The translations under genes were made by a program, and so were the position numbers. A stretch of DNA of 48,316 nt from Gammaproteobacteria bacterium. GTDB lineage: Bacteria > Pseudomonadota > Gammaproteobacteria > Steroidobacterales > PWYM01. Location: assembly GCA_007693855.1 (NCBI GenBank), contig RECU01000031.1:1-48316 (forward strand), given 5' to 3'. The notes under the pieces were generated by a model. The model was not told where the DNA came from, did no database searches, and saw nothing but the letters and a program-made list of their open reading frames with translations. Below, in pieces: positions 32,109-40,097 of the stretch (its first letter is position 1; the number at the start of each line of letters is the position of its first letter).

Positions 32109-33455
32109 TCAGCGCGCAGCAGCACTCACCAGCAGATCGCGCCGATAGACCTGACCGCCCTTCATCACGAAGCCGACCCGTGTGAGCTCGGCCACGTCGA
32201 CCAACGGGTCACCGGCCACAGCGATGATGTCGGCGTAGCGGCCAGGGGTGATCGAGCCGATGTCTTCGCGCATCCCGAGCAGCTCGGCGGTATTCACCGT
32301 GGCCGTCTGGATGGCCTGCATCGGGGTCATGCCCCACTCGACCATACGCGCGAACTGGTGCGCGTTATGCCCATGCGGGAACACCCCGGCATCCGAGCCG
32401 AAGCTCATGCGCACGCCCCCCTCCAGCGCACGCTGGAAGTTCTCGCGCTGCGCCGTGCCGACGATGCGTTCTTTCTCGAGCGACTCCGGCAGAATCCCCA
32501 TGGCCTCGCCGCTGCCGAGGATGAAGTCGCTGACATAAATATCCATCGAGAGAAAGGTCCCGCGCTCACGGGCGAGCCGAATGCCCTCGTCATCAATGAG
32601 GCTCGCGTGCTCGATGGAGTCCGCGCCGGCACGGATGGCGGTCTTGATGCCCTCGGTCCCGTGGGCGTGTACCGCCACACGCAGGCCAAGCATCTGCGCT
32701 TCCTGCACGATCGCCTCCATCTCCTCGAAGGTGTATTGCTGCGCACCGATCGACGTCCCGGCAGACAGCACCCCGCCCGTGGCGCAGAACTTGATCAGGT
32801 CGACCCCGTACTTGAGGTTCTCGCGCACCCGCTGGCGAACTCCCCAAGGACCATCGGCCACGCCATCGGCGAACGCCCGGAATTCCGGCGGCAGCAGGTT
32901 GTTGTCGCAATGGCCGCCGGTGATGCCGATGGAGGGCCCGGAGACCAGCATCCGCGGCCCCACCACCTCGCCATCGTTGATCGCATCGCGCAGGGCCACA
33001 TCGGCGAAGCCGCCGGCACCGACATTGCGCACGGTGGTGAACCCCGCCCGCAGCGTGTGCAGGGCGCTGGCCACGCCGGTGAGCGCCGCGCGCGGCGTGG
33101 ACACCGCCAGGCCGCGATAGCCGTGCTGATCATGCCGACTGGTGAGATGCACGTGACCATCGAGCAGGCCCGGCAACACCGTCGCGCTGGACAGATCGAT
33201 GAGCTGCGCGCCCTCGGGTGCCGTGGTCTCCGCCAGCGGCCCGACCGCAATGATCCGCTCGCCCTCGATCACGATCAGCTGATCGCGCAGCGTCCTGCCC
33301 TGCTCGACGTCGAGCAGCGTGCCCGCGTGAATCGCCACCACGCGTGGGCCCTCCCCGTTCACCGACGCGACCGCCGGCGCGATTGCGAGCAGACAAGACA
33401 ACACCATGCACAGGCAGGCGGCGGACACTGGCGAAGGTAGGCGGCGGGTGGGCAT
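32109..33455 (-). CDS. exported metal-dependent amidohydrolase (imidazolonepropionase/prolidase-like)
   Basis: Amidohydrolase-superfamily protein of about 448 aa with a signal peptide (L-C-M-V-L-S-C-L-L-A-I-A-P-A-V-A-S). Metal residues: G-H-V-H (strand 1), K in L-I-K-F-C-A-T-G-G (candidate carboxylated lysine), H in V-A-V-H-A-H-G, H in S-I-E-H-A, and D in S-F-G-S-D-A-G. This arrangement fits the periplasmic Xaa-Pro/Xaa-Arg dipeptidases of this superfamily, though lactonases or other amide hydrolases are possible. The ATG at 33455 with GGAGAG is preferred to a GTG at 33470. A second member of the superfamily lies at 40098-41462. Confidence 0.85.
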   Translation of the reverse strand: MPTRRLPSPVSAACLCMVLSCLLAIAPAVASVNGEGPRVVAIHAGTLLDVEQGRTLRDQLIVIEGERIIAVGPLAETTAPEGAQLIDLSSATVLPGLLDGHVHLTSRHDQHGYRGLAVSTPRAALTGVASALHTLRAGFTTVRNVGAGGFADVALRDAINDGEVVGPRMLVSGPSIGITGGHCDNNLLPPEFRAFADGVADGPWGVRQRVRENLKYGVDLIKFCATGGVLSAGTSIGAQQYTFEEMEAIVQEAQMLGLRVAVHAHGTEGIKTAIRAGADSIEHASLIDDEGIRLARERGTFLSMDIYVSDFILGSGEAMGILPESLEKERIVGTAQRENFQRALEGGVRMSFGSDAGVFPHGHNAHQFARMVEWGMTPMQAIQTATVNTAELLGMREDIGSITPGRYADIIAVAGDPLVDVAELTRVGFVMKGGQVYRRDLLVSAAAR

Positions 33456-33569
33456 GAGGCTCTCCGGCACTGAAAAGACTATCGGCGACGAGCGCCAGCA
33501 AGCTGTGAGGATAGCCGCCGCCGTGCGGGCTGTCCAAATCGGTTCAGGATACGGGTGGTTGTCACTCCG

Positions 33570-33600
33570 AAAAAAAAGCGGCCGGCGAATGCCGGCCGCT
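33570..33600 (-). terminator. intrinsic terminator of the TonB-receptor gene
   Basis: AGCGGCCGGC (33577-33586), loop GAAT, GCCGGCCGCT (33591-33600): a perfect 10-bp stem. On the minus strand it is followed by a run of eight T (33577-33570). It lies about 24 bp after the stop of the receptor gene. Confidence 0.9.
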
Positions 33601-33623
33601 TGTGGGGCTCTCCCTGCAGAGGA

Positions 33624-36600
33624 TCAGAATTCGTAGCGAATACCGATCCTCGCGTACCAGACGGCCTGCGCGTTCGAGCGGAAGCTGGTCGCGCCGCCAC
33701 CGAACGAGTCGTAGCGGAACAGACAGTCATCCGCGCTCTGGCAGTTGGTCCGCGGCGCATCCCCGGTGAGTGCGGGGGCACCGTCGATACCGAGTTCGGC
33801 GACATCCTCAGCACGCACAAGGTTCGCGTTCAGGATCGGACGCTGACCGAAGCCCGGAGAGTTCTTCGCCGTACCCCAGCGCTTGTTGAGCATGTTGGCC
33901 ACGTTCTGGACGTCCAGCTCGATCAGGAAGCGGTTCTCGCGGAAGAAACCCGGTAGTTCCTGCTGGAACTTGAGATCCCAACGCTGGCTCCAGGGACCCC
34001 GGCCGGAGTTGACCGCATGGATGGCACCGCGTGGGATCCCGTTGGCGTCGATGTAGTTGTCGAAAGCCGCCACGTCGAACCCTGAGCCATAGACCACCCG
34101 TGGGTCACCCACCGTCGGGATATACACCGGGCTGTTGTTGAACGGCGCCTCGAAGTTACCCGGCCGGCCGAACAGCGGGTTGCCACCGCCGCCGGAGAAC
34201 CCGTCGTAGGTGAAGGTGAAGGGACTGCCGGAATTGAACTGGCCGAACACATCCACGCGGGTCATCAGGTCACGGATGAAGTTCCGCTCGTAGGACAACC
34301 CGAGTTTCAGCGAATGACGGATCTGGTACAGAGACGTGCGCGGCTCAGGATCGTTCGGGTTCGCGGTCACCTGGCCACGGAATGCCGAGATGCCACGCGA
34401 GGATGAACCCTCGGTGATCATATCGACATCCTGATACGAGTACGCCGCGTAGACACCGAGACCGTTGTCGAACTGGTTGGCCATCGACAGGGTCATGATC
34501 CAGTTCTTGTCGCCCGAGGTGTTGGCCAGGATGGTCCGGTTCGAGACCCCCAGGGCCTGCAGGTCAGCGTAGATGGGCCGACCGTCCGGTGCGACGCCGG
34601 TCTGGTTGAACGGTGCCTGCAGCACCTGTGCGCCCTCGATCCAGACGAAAGAGTCGCGCGAGCGGCTGTGCAGCAACTGAGCGGTGCCCAGCCAGCCGCG
34701 GCCGAGATTCAGGCCCTCGAAATCCAGGTCGATCTGCTGCTCGACGCGAACGGAGGCCTTCCAGTCGGAGGGGATCCGGAAATTGGGATCGATGGCATCA
34801 ATGGCGGTAGGTGTCCCGGAGGCCACTGCATCGAGCAGTGCCTGGGGCACATCCCGCCCGGTGACGCCCGCCACGTTGCCCGCCGAGGCGAACACTGCCG
34901 GCACCTGGAAGGCGTTGGAGGTCCAGACCCCGGGCGAGCCGCCGGCGAACAGACCGAGGCCACCGGTCACGGTGGTGCGGTCGGCCGCATCCCAGCGGAA
35001 CGAGAAGCGCGGCATCCAGAGGTCCAGACTATCCGTTGTCGCGGTGTTGGCGAAGCCCACGGCTTCGGCAAAACTCGGGTCGAGTGTCGGACGGTCGCTG
35101 GTCGAGATCCGCTCATAACGCAGACCGAAGCCAAGCTCGAGATCGGAGCGGGCCTGCCAGCGCACCTGCGCGAACGGTGCGAAAGTCGAGTACCCCCACT
35201 CCGCCGCACCATCGCGCGAGACGTTGGACGGCACGTTGCGATACTGCACGCTGTTCGCCACCTGGTTGGCGATGTTGTCGGCGTTCTGGAAGCGGAACAG
35301 GCCGCGGGACCGCTCGACGAACTCGTTGAAAATATCGAGATTTTCGTAGTCGATCCCGAAAGTGAAGATGAAGTCGTCCATGAAGTAGTCCGCCTTGGCG
35401 AACAGCTGCAGGCGCTCATCGGCGTAGTCGTTGGCGTGGCGGAAGCGATCGCAGCCGCCGGTGAAGGTCAGATTGTTCGCGCGTGTGAACAGGCCCTCGA
35501 GTGGCGAGCCGGCCACCGAGGCGGCATTCAGCTGGAACTCCAGCGTGCCGACATCGGCTGGCGAGCGGCAGTTCTGACCGCGGGTGTAGTCGATGTAGCT
35601 GGCCCGCAGCTCGGTCGAAAAATTCGGCGACCAGTCGGAGAACAGCTGGACGGTGTAGTTCTCGAGCAGTGTCGGGGTGTCATACCAGGCCGACTGGAAG
35701 TTGGTGGCCGAGATCCCGCTGACGCCGGTGTCCTCGCTGCGCTGATAGTTCATCTGCAGGCGATGGGAGTCGTTGATGTCCCAGTCCAGTCGCACGAACC
35801 AGCGCTCGGTCTGCTCGGGCACGGCCGCCTGCTGCGGGCGCCCCAGCATGTCGATGCCGTAGGTGTCGAGCACGATCTGGTTCAGCGTGCTGAAGAAGGC
35901 CGGATCGACATTGTTGTTGGCGTCGGTGGCCACGAAATCAAGCTGCCGGGCGGTATCGAACTTGTCATAGGACACGGCGAAAAACAGGCGATCCTGGATG
36001 ATCGGACCACGGATGGAAATCCCGTATTCCTTCTCCTCGAAGTCACCCGGACGGAAGGCGCCTTCGCCGCCGAAGGGCTTGCGGCCAATCCAGCCTTCAT
36101 CGCGATAGTAGTAGAACGCCGCGCCCTCGAACTCGTTGCTGCCGCCACGCGTGACGACATTGACCAGCCCGCCGGTGAATCCGGAGCTGGTCACCGAGTA
36201 TTCCGAGGCCACCAGCGACACCGACTCGATGATGTCGATGTTGATCGGCGAACGGGCGGTCGCGAACGTGTTCGAGCCGAGACCGAAGTTGTCCTGCTGG
36301 CGCGCGCCGTCGATGGTCACCCCGTTGAAGCGGGGGTTGACCCCACCCACCGACAGGTTGTTCGGGCCACCGGACACCGCAAGCGGGTCACGTGCCAGCG
36401 TGGAGATGACATCACGTGTCAGCGAGGGCTGGTTGGCAATGTCCCGTGCGGTGAAGTTCGAGCCCACGCCACTGTTCAGGTCGAGCAGCTGCGCCGCCTG
36501 GCCGACGACGACAATCTCGTCGAGCTGCTGCACGCCACCCAAGGTGATGCGCAGCGCCGGCTGGGTACCCGGCTGCAGCCGCAGGTCCTGCACGACGCCG

Positions 36601-36908
36601 CCCTCGAACCCGGGAGCGGTGACCCGAATGGTGTAGGGCCCGCCAACCCGCAGGCCGGCCTGCAGGAAGCTGCCGGTCGCACCCGTGGTCGAGCTGCTCG
36701 ACGTGCCGGTCGGCTCATGAGTCACTGTCACGGTGGCCCCACTGATCGGGGTGCCTTCCACGCTGACCACCGAACCGCGAAGCTCGGAGGAGGTGATCTG
36801 GGCATGCACTGCCGCCACTGGCGCCATGGCCAGCACGGTGGCAATGGATGCTGCAACGGACGTCCGATTCGGGCGCGCCAGCGCTGCCCGCAAAGCCTGC
36901 TTCAACAT
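33624..36908 (-). CDS. Oar-like TonB-dependent receptor with carboxypeptidase-regulatory-like N-terminal domain
   Basis: Outer-membrane protein of 1094 aa. A signal peptide (ending A-P-V-A-A-V-H-A) is followed by a CarboxypepD_reg-like domain (about 40-115; S-G-A-T-V-T-V-T-H and G-P-Y-T-I-R-V-T-A-P-G-F). Then comes the plug (D-E-I-V-V-V-G-Q, R-F-N-G-V-T-I-D-G-A-R, G-G-L-V-N-V-V-T-R-G-G-S) and a long beta barrel ending in I-R-Y-E-F with the terminal Phe for BAM assembly. This matches the Oar group (Myxococcus Oar; also common in Xanthomonadales-like bacteria). Substrate unknown: large peptides, proteins or glycans have been suggested for relatives. Monocistronic, with its own terminator. The start is ATG 36906-36908 with a weak GGCGGGA site. 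Confidence 0.88.
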   Translation of the reverse strand: MLKQALRAALARPNRTSVAASIATVLAMAPVAAVHAQITSSELRGSVVSVEGTPISGATVTVTHEPTGTSSSSTTGATGSFLQAGLRVGGPYTIRVTAPGFEGGVVQDLRLQPGTQPALRITLGGVQQLDEIVVVGQAAQLLDLNSGVGSNFTARDIANQPSLTRDVISTLARDPLAVSGGPNNLSVGGVNPRFNGVTIDGARQQDNFGLGSNTFATARSPINIDIIESVSLVASEYSVTSSGFTGGLVNVVTRGGSNEFEGAAFYYYRDEGWIGRKPFGGEGAFRPGDFEEKEYGISIRGPIIQDRLFFAVSYDKFDTARQLDFVATDANNNVDPAFFSTLNQIVLDTYGIDMLGRPQQAAVPEQTERWFVRLDWDINDSHRLQMNYQRSEDTGVSGISATNFQSAWYDTPTLLENYTVQLFSDWSPNFSTELRASYIDYTRGQNCRSPADVGTLEFQLNAASVAGSPLEGLFTRANNLTFTGGCDRFRHANDYADERLQLFAKADYFMDDFIFTFGIDYENLDIFNEFVERSRGLFRFQNADNIANQVANSVQYRNVPSNVSRDGAAEWGYSTFAPFAQVRWQARSDLELGFGLRYERISTSDRPTLDPSFAEAVGFANTATTDSLDLWMPRFSFRWDAADRTTVTGGLGLFAGGSPGVWTSNAFQVPAVFASAGNVAGVTGRDVPQALLDAVASGTPTAIDAIDPNFRIPSDWKASVRVEQQIDLDFEGLNLGRGWLGTAQLLHSRSRDSFVWIEGAQVLQAPFNQTGVAPDGRPIYADLQALGVSNRTILANTSGDKNWIMTLSMANQFDNGLGVYAAYSYQDVDMITEGSSSRGISAFRGQVTANPNDPEPRTSLYQIRHSLKLGLSYERNFIRDLMTRVDVFGQFNSGSPFTFTYDGFSGGGGNPLFGRPGNFEAPFNNSPVYIPTVGDPRVVYGSGFDVAAFDNYIDANGIPRGAIHAVNSGRGPWSQRWDLKFQQELPGFFRENRFLIELDVQNVANMLNKRWGTAKNSPGFGQRPILNANLVRAEDVAELGIDGAPALTGDAPRTNCQSADDCLFRYDSFGGGATSFRSNAQAVWYARIGIRYEF

Positions 36909-37235
36909 GGTCTATCCCGCCTGTAGCTGTGATTGGAGAATTGTGTCGTCAGGTCGCTGCACCGATACGACGGCAGCGCCCTGCAAGTGTTGCCTGAGCG
37001 CTACACCTGTACGCCGATAACCCGTAGTGTGCAGGCCGAACATGACAGTTTTCTGTCCGTCAGGTGACCGATTGACTGCAGCTGCCCTGCCGGCACGGGA
37101 GACTGACGAACACGGCGCGCAATCAAGACACGCACCGGCGCCCAAGCCACGGGTCCAGGCAGACTGGCAAGACCGGTCGCGTTACGAACTGCTCCGTTTG
37201 TAACGTGTTGTTTTTAGTTTACAGGCCGGGCGAAC
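36909..37235. other. intergenic region upstream of the TonB receptor
   Basis: This 327-bp stretch between mscS and the receptor gene contains no convincing gene. Its right end has the inverted repeat and AT-rich patch listed separately. I could not pick a clear sigma70 promoter for the receptor; the long leader would allow regulatory RNA structure, but no known riboswitch was recognised. Confidence 0.5.
37181..37204. repeat. imperfect inverted repeat, possible operator
   Basis: GTTACGAAC (37181-37189) and GTTTGTAAC (37196-37204) are complementary at 8 of 9 positions with a 6-nt centre. It is followed by a T-rich stretch to 37220. Lying in the leader region between mscS and the receptor gene, it could be a dimeric regulator site or, read on the plus strand, a weak terminator-like hairpin with no obvious gene to terminate. 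Confidence 0.4.
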
Positions 37236-37245
37236 TCAGTTCGCC
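37229..37245 (-). other. stem-loop containing the mscS stop codon
   Basis: GGCGAAC (37229-37235), TCA, GTTCGCC (37239-37245): perfect 7-bp arms whose 3-nt loop is the stop codon of the channel gene. No T-run follows in the direction of transcription, so it is not a classical terminator; it may protect the transcript end or be coincidence. Confidence 0.35.
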
Positions 37246-38078
37246 GACAGCGCCGGTGTCGGCTTGTCGTGATGATACACGTGCACATCGCGCTGCGGGA
37301 ACGGGATGCTGATGCCTTCCTCATCGAAACGCCGCTTGATGCGCTCGGTCAGGTCGAAAAAAACCGGCCAGTAGTCACTGGCCTTCACCCAGGGGCGCAC
37401 CACCCAGTCGATGCTCGAGTCGCCGTGGGTCATCATCCGCACCACCGGGGCCGGCTCCTGCAGCACCCGCTCATCGCCCTCCAGAATCTCGATCAGCACC
37501 CGGCGCACATGATCGGAATCATCCTCATAGCTGACGCTGGCGGTGAGATCCACGCGACGGGTGTCATGGGCCGAGTAGTTCACGATGGTGCCACTCATCA
37601 TCTGGCCATTCGGGACGATGATTTTCTTGTTGTCCGGCGACTTCAGGATCGTGGTGAAAATCTGCACTTCCTCGATGGTGCCGGCCACGCCTCCGCCTTC
37701 GACGTAATCGCCGATCTTGTAGGGCCGGAAGATGATGATCAGTACGCCGGCGGCGAAATTCGCCAGTGAGCCCTGCAAGGCCAGACCGACCGCAAGGCCG
37801 GCCGCGCCGAGGACGGCGATCAGCGAGGTGGTCTGAACGCCGACCTGGTTGATGGCCGCCAGCACCACGAACACCAGCAGCAGCGTGTAGACGATGTTGC
37901 CCAGGAACTTGACCAGGATGGCTTCCATCTTGGCCTTCTCGAGCCCCTTGACCAGGATCCGGTGCAGGATCTTCGCCACCCAGCGGCCGATGACGAATAT
38001 CGCGATGGCCGCAAGCAGGTTCAGGCCGAAGCTCGCCCCAACTTCCTGCACGGTTTCCAGCAGCTGATCGGTATCCAC
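37236..38078 (-). CDS. mscS: small-conductance mechanosensitive channel
   Basis: MscS-family channel of 280 aa with three N-terminal helices. The pore helix reads A-G-L-A-V-G-L-A-L-Q-G-S-L-A-N-F-A-A-G, the classic Gly/Ala-packed TM3, followed by the cytoplasmic vestibule (R-P-Y-K-I-G-D-Y-V, V-P-N-G-Q-M). It opens on hypo-osmotic shock to release solutes such as ectoine. The GTG at 38078 is selected because AGGGAGG lies 6-7 bases upstream; the frame is open to 38153 without membrane character. Divergent from olsF. Confidence 0.92.
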   Translation of the reverse strand: MDTDQLLETVQEVGASFGLNLLAAIAIFVIGRWVAKILHRILVKGLEKAKMEAILVKFLGNIVYTLLLVFVVLAAINQVGVQTTSLIAVLGAAGLAVGLALQGSLANFAAGVLIIIFRPYKIGDYVEGGGVAGTIEEVQIFTTILKSPDNKKIIVPNGQMMSGTIVNYSAHDTRRVDLTASVSYEDDSDHVRRVLIEILEGDERVLQEPAPVVRMMTHGDSSIDWVVRPWVKASDYWPVFFDLTERIKRRFDEEGISIPFPQRDVHVYHHDKPTPALSAN

Positions 38079-38261
38079 GCTCTGCCTCCCTCTTGGCGAT
38101 GCCGGTAGCTTTCCGCGCGGAATGGTTACACAAGCAGACGCAGATGCAAACACGGCCTCTGCCCGCCCTGGAATGTCGCCGGACTGTCACAGGGCTTTAG
38201 CGCGGCTGACATCTCCGTATGGCGCAATCGAATCTCCAAGATTCCAGAGGCTTGTCGCACC

Positions 38262-40094
38262 ATGGTGACAGTCGTTCGCAACTCACTGCAGCTTCGCGAC
38301 CCTGCGCATGCCGGGCTCGGCGCACTCTGGCGTAGCGCACTGGACCAGCTCCTCGGCCTGCGCACCCTCGACCAGCTCTACCGCAGCCTGCCGCCCGGAC
38401 TGGACGCGCCTGGTCTGCTTGACGCTGCCGCCGACGCGCTGGCACTCGACTGCGACCTGCTCGGCGCCGATCTCGACTCGCTCCCGGCCGACGGACCGCT
38501 GGTCATCGTCTGCAATCACCCGTTCGGCGGCGCAGACGGGATCCTGCTGACCCGTCTGCTGCTGCGGCGACGCCCCGACCTGAAAGTGCTTGCCAACAGC
38601 GAACTCGCGCGTCTCAGCGAGCTCGCCGAGCTCCTGCTGCCGCTCGATATCTTTGGCGCGGCGCGGAGCTCGGCGCGCAACCGCCGCAGCCTGCGCGCGG
38701 CGGCACGCTGGTTGGGCCACGGCGGCGCTGTCCTGCTGTTTCCCGCAGGCGAAGTGGCCCATATGAGTATCGACGGCCGGGTGAACGACCGGCGCTGGAG
38801 TGCCGCGGCCGGTTGGCTGGTCAGGCGCGCCCGTGCCACGGTCGTACCCGCCTGTTTCGAAGGCCGGAACCCATGGTGGTTCCAGGTGGCCGGCGGCGTG
38901 CATCCCCTGTTGCGTTCTGCGCTGTTACCCCGCGTGCTGCTCAGCCAGGCCGGGCAGCGCTTCCGTCTGCATCTTGGCGCCCGGATTCCCTACGGGCGCC
39001 TGGACAAGCTCGCCTGCGAGCAGTCGATCAGCGACGTGCTCCGCGCACTCACGCTGAACCTGTCCACCCAGGTACCGGCGGCGGCTGGCGCCGCAGACGA
39101 CACCACGCGCTGGCGCCCCGCACCGCTGGCGACGGCCGTGGCGCCTGAGCTGCTGCAGGCCGAAATTGCGGCGCTGCCGGCACAGGGTCTGCTGCTCAAG
39201 AACCGCAGCCTGCAAGTCCACCTCGCCCGTGCCAGTGAGATTCCCTGGACGCTCAGGGAAATCGGCCGGCTCCGCGAGCTGACCTTTCGACGTGTCGGCG
39301 AGGGCACCGGCCGACCGCTGGACCTCGACCGCTTCGACGAGGACTACCGGCACCTGTTCATCTGGGATGCCAGCGCGCGGCGGGTGGTCGGCGCCTATCG
39401 GCTCGGCCCGGTGGATGACATCCTGAAACTGCGGGGTCGCGACGGCCTGTATACGCACTCGTTGTTCCGCTACTCCGCCGCGCTGCTGCAGGACATCGGG
39501 CCGGCCGTGGAGCTGGGCCGCTCATTCATCATCCCCGAGTACCAGCGCAGTTTCGCCCCGCTGCTATTGCTGTGGCGGGGCATCGGTGCCTTCATGGCGC
39601 AGCATCCGCACTATCGCTGCCTGTTCGGGCCGGTGAGTATCAGCGCCGACTACCCACCGGAGGCCCGACGTTGCCTGGTGCGCTATCTGCGTCGCCATGC
39701 CTATAACCGTCGTCTGGCCAGGCGCGTCCGACCGAGGCGGCCTTACCGCAGCTGGCCGCTGCCGGGAAACCACGAGCACCTCTGGCGGGAGGTCCGCAGT
39801 GTGTCCGACGTCGACCTGTTCTCCAACCTGCTGAGCGCTGGCGACCGCGAAGGCCGAGGTGTGCCGGTGCTGCTGCGCCACTACCTCAAGCTCGGCGGCC
39901 GGATTATCGGCTTCAATGTGGACCGGGAATTCCGCGACGCCCTCGACGGCCTGATCGTCGTCGATCTGCTGCAGACTGACGATGCGTCACTGCAGCGCTA
40001 CATGGGGATCGACGGCGCCGCCGCCTGGCGTGCGGCACATGGCGGCCAGGCGACCCAGAGCACTGCGGATGGAGACCACCAGCAGATCGCCTGA
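38262..40094 (+). CDS. olsF: bifunctional ornithine-lipid synthase-like acyltransferase (OlsF type)
   Basis: Fusion of 610 aa. The N-terminal lysophospholipid-acyltransferase (PlsC-like) domain has H86-P-F-G-G-A-D92 and a F-P-A-G-E-V-A-H block. The C-terminal GNAT/OlsB-like domain (about 315-590, COG3176) has L-R-E-L-T-F-R-R-V-G-E-G-T, E-L-G-R-S-F-I and F-G-P-V-S-I-S. In OlsF the C-terminal half acylates ornithine with a 3-hydroxy fatty acid and the N-terminal half adds the second acyl chain, giving phosphorus-free ornithine lipids. An amino acid other than ornithine (Gly, Gln, Lys) cannot be ruled out. Length and domain order agree with OlsF. The start ATG has only a weak ribosome site. Confidence 0.82.
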   Translation: MVTVVRNSLQLRDPAHAGLGALWRSALDQLLGLRTLDQLYRSLPPGLDAPGLLDAAADALALDCDLLGADLDSLPADGPLVIVCNHPFGGADGILLTRLLLRRRPDLKVLANSELARLSELAELLLPLDIFGAARSSARNRRSLRAAARWLGHGGAVLLFPAGEVAHMSIDGRVNDRRWSAAAGWLVRRARATVVPACFEGRNPWWFQVAGGVHPLLRSALLPRVLLSQAGQRFRLHLGARIPYGRLDKLACEQSISDVLRALTLNLSTQVPAAAGAADDTTRWRPAPLATAVAPELLQAEIAALPAQGLLLKNRSLQVHLARASEIPWTLREIGRLRELTFRRVGEGTGRPLDLDRFDEDYRHLFIWDASARRVVGAYRLGPVDDILKLRGRDGLYTHSLFRYSAALLQDIGPAVELGRSFIIPEYQRSFAPLLLLWRGIGAFMAQHPHYRCLFGPVSISADYPPEARRCLVRYLRRHAYNRRLARRVRPRRPYRSWPLPGNHEHLWREVRSVSDVDLFSNLLSAGDREGRGVPVLLRHYLKLGGRIIGFNVDREFRDALDGLIVVDLLQTDDASLQRYMGIDGAAAWRAAHGGQATQSTADGDHQQIA

Positions 40095-40097
40095 AGC

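Noticed and set aside
34668-36926. 752-codon open frame on the plus strand opposite the TonB receptor
   Set aside because: It has no domain, no membrane or signal character and mirrors the receptor's codon pattern; long antisense frames are expected at this GC content.
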